Translations under genes and position numbers: made by a program
Shown here: positions 61,077-64,000 of the stretch, piece by piece
Layout of the letters: every line of letters starts with the position of its first letter
How positions within the stretch are numbered: position 1 is the stretch's first letter
Notes under the pieces: model-generated
What the model was told of the DNA's origin: nothing
What the model saw: only the letters and a program-made list of their open reading frames with translations
Database searches by the model: none
Assembly: GCA_038502055.1 (NCBI GenBank)
Contig: JAXRKN010000041.1
Location: 2,275,501-2,339,500, forward strand
Source of the DNA: Tanytarsus gracilentus
Lineage: Eukaryota; Arthropoda; Insecta; Diptera; Chironomidae
Length of the DNA stretch: 64,000 bases
Reading direction: 5' to 3'

Positions 61077-63198
61077 TGTCGCTCTCTTCAGCCTCTAAGT
61101 CGCGAAAGGGAATCCAACGCGTTGCACAATCTAAAATCGAGTCTCTCACACATTTACTAGAGATTCACGGTCAAGAAGCTAATAAATTTTTGGACTTTTT
61201 CTCGTGGGCAAAAAAATAATATTATCGAACATTTTCCACAGCTTACTTTACAATTTCACTAAATTAACATCGAAGTGATATAGAAAAGTGAAGAAAAACT
61301 CTCTTTTATGTCGTGTTGTTAAAAATAGAATTCTTGCAAGAAGGAGAAAATTTTTATAAAAATTCACAAATTTCCGCTGACTTTCGAACGAGGTAATTTT
61401 CAAACAAATGCAAGAAATCTATTTGTTAATCATTTTCTCAAGATTAAAGCGAAAGCCTAAAAATATATTAATGACCGCTGTCTGATGTTGTTGTTAAACG
61501 ACTGACGGATATTTTTCAAAAGTGACAAAACCCATTTAAAAATTGGCATGACAAAATGATGTTAAAAAAGTTAACTTGTTAAATTGTGAATTACTAATTT
61601 TTTAATTATTGAAAAAGTGTCGATGTTTCATTTATTTTTCATTCAAAATGACGAATTTTTTTTTGTTTTCACTTTAAAAAAAACTTTTTCGCAAAGAGTT
61701 CTCCAAGTTTTTGAATCAGTTAATAAATTAATATTTGTAAAGTAATTAAGTTTTTTAATTTTCTCTACAAATTTTTATTTTGATGGCAAAATAAAAAATG
61801 TCAATAAAAGGCAAAAATGAATTTTCCAAGTTTACGTTTTTTTTAATTTAACGCTCATTTAAAAATGTTTTTTATGACTTAAAAGCGTGACAGAAATGCA
61901 CAGTTTACCTAAAACAAAGCAGTAAACTGTAAATCGCGAGTGCATAAATGGTTGAAATGTGTGTCATGATGAAAGGGCAAAACTTATGTGATAATTAATG
62001 AACTGAGAATTTTTTTTGATCGCTAATATTTTTCAAGCATTGGAATCCCTAAAAAAATTATAATCAATTCAAAAATGATCAAACTCTTATTTACTAAACA
62101 GTTCAATGCTAAATTTATAGAAAGATGACGTGAACTTTATATTACGACTTGATGACTACAAAATTACTGCTGAAAATCAGTCACTCAGCATTTTAAAATT
62201 CTCTCACTGCTCTCTTATATTTTTCATCGTTTTCAAATGAATCGCCACTTAACAACTGGCGATATTGAGAGGTAATCGCGAGAGAATAAAAAATACAATG
62301 AAGTTTTCGATTCAATAGCACGAAAAAGTCAAGTTCATGGTGATCTCTCTCTGTATTTGTTGACTCATAAGAAACTTAATTTTTTTGTTGTTTTTACCGG
62401 CATTTTTACTTTATGATATAATCATCTATTGTTGGGTTATTAATTTTGAAATTACATCATCAACTGCACCTTTTGCTTTATAGTTGTGAAGAGACTTTTT
62501 ATTTATTTTTCTTTAAAAGTGAAACACTTGAGAGTTTCATATTGATATCGATTGAAATTATTTTAACACAGATGATAATTAAACTTTCTTTAAAATAAGA
62601 TTAATTTTTAAAAATTAAAATTAAAATTAAATTTATTAAAATTTTTGCAACGAATTTGCAGTGAATTTAACCTCAAAAAAATATAAAATAAATAAAAACA
62701 CTTAAAATTTTCTAAATAAATGTTCCCGAAGAGTTTAGATAAAAATGTTTTAGAGTTCAAGTTTTGTGAGCTTTTTTACCAAAGAAAGATCTCGAATGAT
62801 AACATTTTAAGACGCTATTTAATTTTAATTCATTTCAAAAAAAATTAATTAATTTTTTTAAACATACACTAATGCTCTATTTTCTACAAAACCCAATTTT
62901 ATCAATCATCTATTCAATTTAAATAAATTATCGATAACGAAATATCATTTTATGTGGGTACCACAATACAACATAAAGCATACATCGACTCATGTTCTTC
63001 GTTTCGTTTTTGTCCCCCAGCATATATAGGAGAGAGAGAGAAAGAAAAAAGTGCGAGCGAGAGCGAACTATTTCAAGCAATTATTACAAAAAGTAAAGTT
63101 GTTTACTCTAAATTTTGGAAATATTTAAGCAAATACATAAGAATAAAGTGTAAAAAAGAAGATAACTTTTAGGACTCCGCCACGTAAAAGTAAATTCA
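61071..63198 (+). other. Probable 5'UTR of hnRNP K with a 1.8-kb intron
   Basis: If transcription starts at 61071, a first non-coding exon could run to 61392, ending at the donor GAG|GTAATT. An acceptor ACTTTTAG at 63165-63172 would join it to 63173, just before the ATG. The intervening sequence is AT-rich with no coding signal; a GAGA-rich stretch lies near 63030-63065. A second possible acceptor (CCCCCAG) lies near 63020. Confidence 0.4.
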
Positions 63199-64000
63199 AT
63201 GATGTCGAATGAAGAACATAGCGTCAATTTTGATGATGCTCAGCAAAATTCCAATAGCATGAATTTGGAGGGCAATGATGAAAAATTCGATTCATCGAAT
63301 TACAACGATGATAACGGACCAATTAATCCACCAAAACGTCAGCGTCGCAATGACGATGAAGAAATTCGCTTGCTTATTCCGAGTAAAGTTGCTGGAGGAA
63401 TAATTGGTAAAGCAGGTCAACACATCCAGAAGCTACGAAACGACTTTAAAGCACAAGTTAACGTTGGCGATTGCCAAGGTCCTGAACGAGTTGTTACTAT
63501 TGCGGCCGATTTAGACACATGTTTTAATGTAGTACGAGAGATGTTGAAACATTTCGATAAAGCAAATGGCGAATGTGAAGTGAGAATTCTGATTCATCAG
63601 AGTCTAGCTGGATGTATCATCGGAAAGGGCGGTGCGAAGATAAAAGAGTTAAAAGAGAAACTCGGATGTAAATTGAAGGTCTTTTCAAATATCGCACCAC
63701 AGAGTTCGGATCGTGTCGTTCAGATTATCGGAAAAGAGGACCAATGTATCACAGGCTTGATAGAGATAATTGAATTAATCAAGGACACACCAATTAAAGG
63801 GGCAGTTCACAACTATGACCCACATAATTTCGATGACATGTATTCCGATGAATATGGTGGCTACGGATTGGGCGGATCAGCAAATTATCGAAATTCTGAA
63901 GGAGGAGGTAGCAGTGGCAGAGGTTTCGGAAACAGAAATCGTGGTAATGACCGTGGAAACAGTGGAGGACGAAACAATCGCGGAGGCAGCAATAATGAAC
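63199..64000 (+). CDS. bl: hnRNP K homologue, KH-domain RNA-binding protein (cut by window end)
   Basis: Homologue of hnRNP K (Drosophila HnRNP-K/bancal), a nuclear RNA/ssDNA-binding protein preferring C-rich sequences and acting in transcription, splicing and translation. The first 267 codons are present without intron; the frame runs off the window. Order: acidic N-terminus, basic NLS-like PPKRQRR at 44-50, KH1 from EEIRLLIPSKVAGGIIGKAG (54-73) to about 118 with the GxxG loop GKAG, and KH2 from 127 to about 193 with CIIGKGG (loop GKGG at 142-145). A Tyr/Asp stretch and an RGG-like Gly/Arg/Asn region (from about 229) follow. The expected third KH domain would lie beyond the window. ATG 63199 is followed at once by a second ATG; the first is chosen. 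The gene symbol rests on the KH1-KH2-RGG order only. Confidence 0.93.
   Translation, partial: MMSNEEHSVNFDDAQQNSNSMNLEGNDEKFDSSNYNDDNGPINPPKRQRRNDDEEIRLLIPSKVAGGIIGKAGQHIQKLRNDFKAQVNVGDCQGPERVVTIAADLDTCFNVVREMLKHFDKANGECEVRILIHQSLAGCIIGKGGAKIKELKEKLGCKLKVFSNIAPQSSDRVVQIIGKEDQCITGLIEIIELIKDTPIKGAVHNYDPHNFDDMYSDEYGGYGLGGSANYRNSEGGGSSGRGFGNRNRGNDRGNSGGRNNRGGSNNE

Noticed and set aside
1..64000. tRNA genes, rRNA, CRISPR arrays, bacterial operons or phage-like systems
   Set aside because: No cloverleaf with a B-box-like GGTTCGAATCC, no rRNA-like sequence and no spaced direct repeats were seen. The DNA is plainly eukaryotic with spliced genes.

Overview
The window is insect genomic DNA, most probably from a dipteran (a nematoceran-type fly by overall feel, which is inference). 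It is very AT-rich. Its protein genes have introns of about 53-102 nt with GT-AG ends, and all recognisable proteins are metazoan: a DHX8/Prp22-like helicase, the EGR-family zinc-finger factor Stripe, TAPT1, a polyamine oxidase and hnRNP K. I saw no tRNA, rRNA, CRISPR array or bacterial-style operon.

Layout. At 1138-3734 (+) lies a compact five-exon DEAH-box helicase related to DHX8/Prp22, short at both ends. About 11.5 kb of AT-rich DNA without recognisable genes follows. The window is dominated by the stripe/Egr locus: six coding exons (+) spread over 15212-47007, with a 21-kb intron 3 and a 4.8-kb intron 4. Every splice phase agrees and the gene model gives 906 residues with three EGR-type C2H2 fingers at the C-terminus. 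The stripe introns carry an unresolved alternative first exon near 37.8-38.0 kb, two adjacent tandem-repeat arrays, a (GGAC)n microsatellite and a 489-bp near-palindrome. They also carry most of the full TGACGTCA (CRE) sites in the window. About 8 kb of gene-poor DNA separates stripe from a head-to-head pair, TAPT1 (57741-55599, -) and a polyamine oxidase (58135-59985, +), which share a 393-bp intergenic region. The window ends in a gene for hnRNP K (63199-64000, +, cut by the window edge). A TATA/Inr core promoter about 2.1 kb upstream and a probable 5'UTR intron fit this gene.

Most notable observations. (1) The stripe stop codon (TAG, 47005-47007) is followed in the same frame by 81 open, coding-like, acidic codons ending in TAA at 47253. 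This fits stop-codon readthrough, a polymorphic nonsense change or a base error. (2) A long hairpin in stripe intron 4 (arms about 230 bp, loop about 28 nt) could be a foldback/MITE element or an hpRNA-type precursor. (3) Six perfect TGACGTCA sites fall between 14.3 and 42.5 kb, where about 0.5 is expected in the whole window from base composition. Two lie in probable promoter regions of a gene family known for activity-dependent induction. (4) The middle stripe exons 2-4 are all phase 1-1, so each can be skipped in frame.

The genes are not an operon or pathway. The only functional arrangement suggested by position is the divergent TAPT1/polyamine oxidase pair. All gene models were spliced by eye from reading frame and splice consensus, without transcripts.
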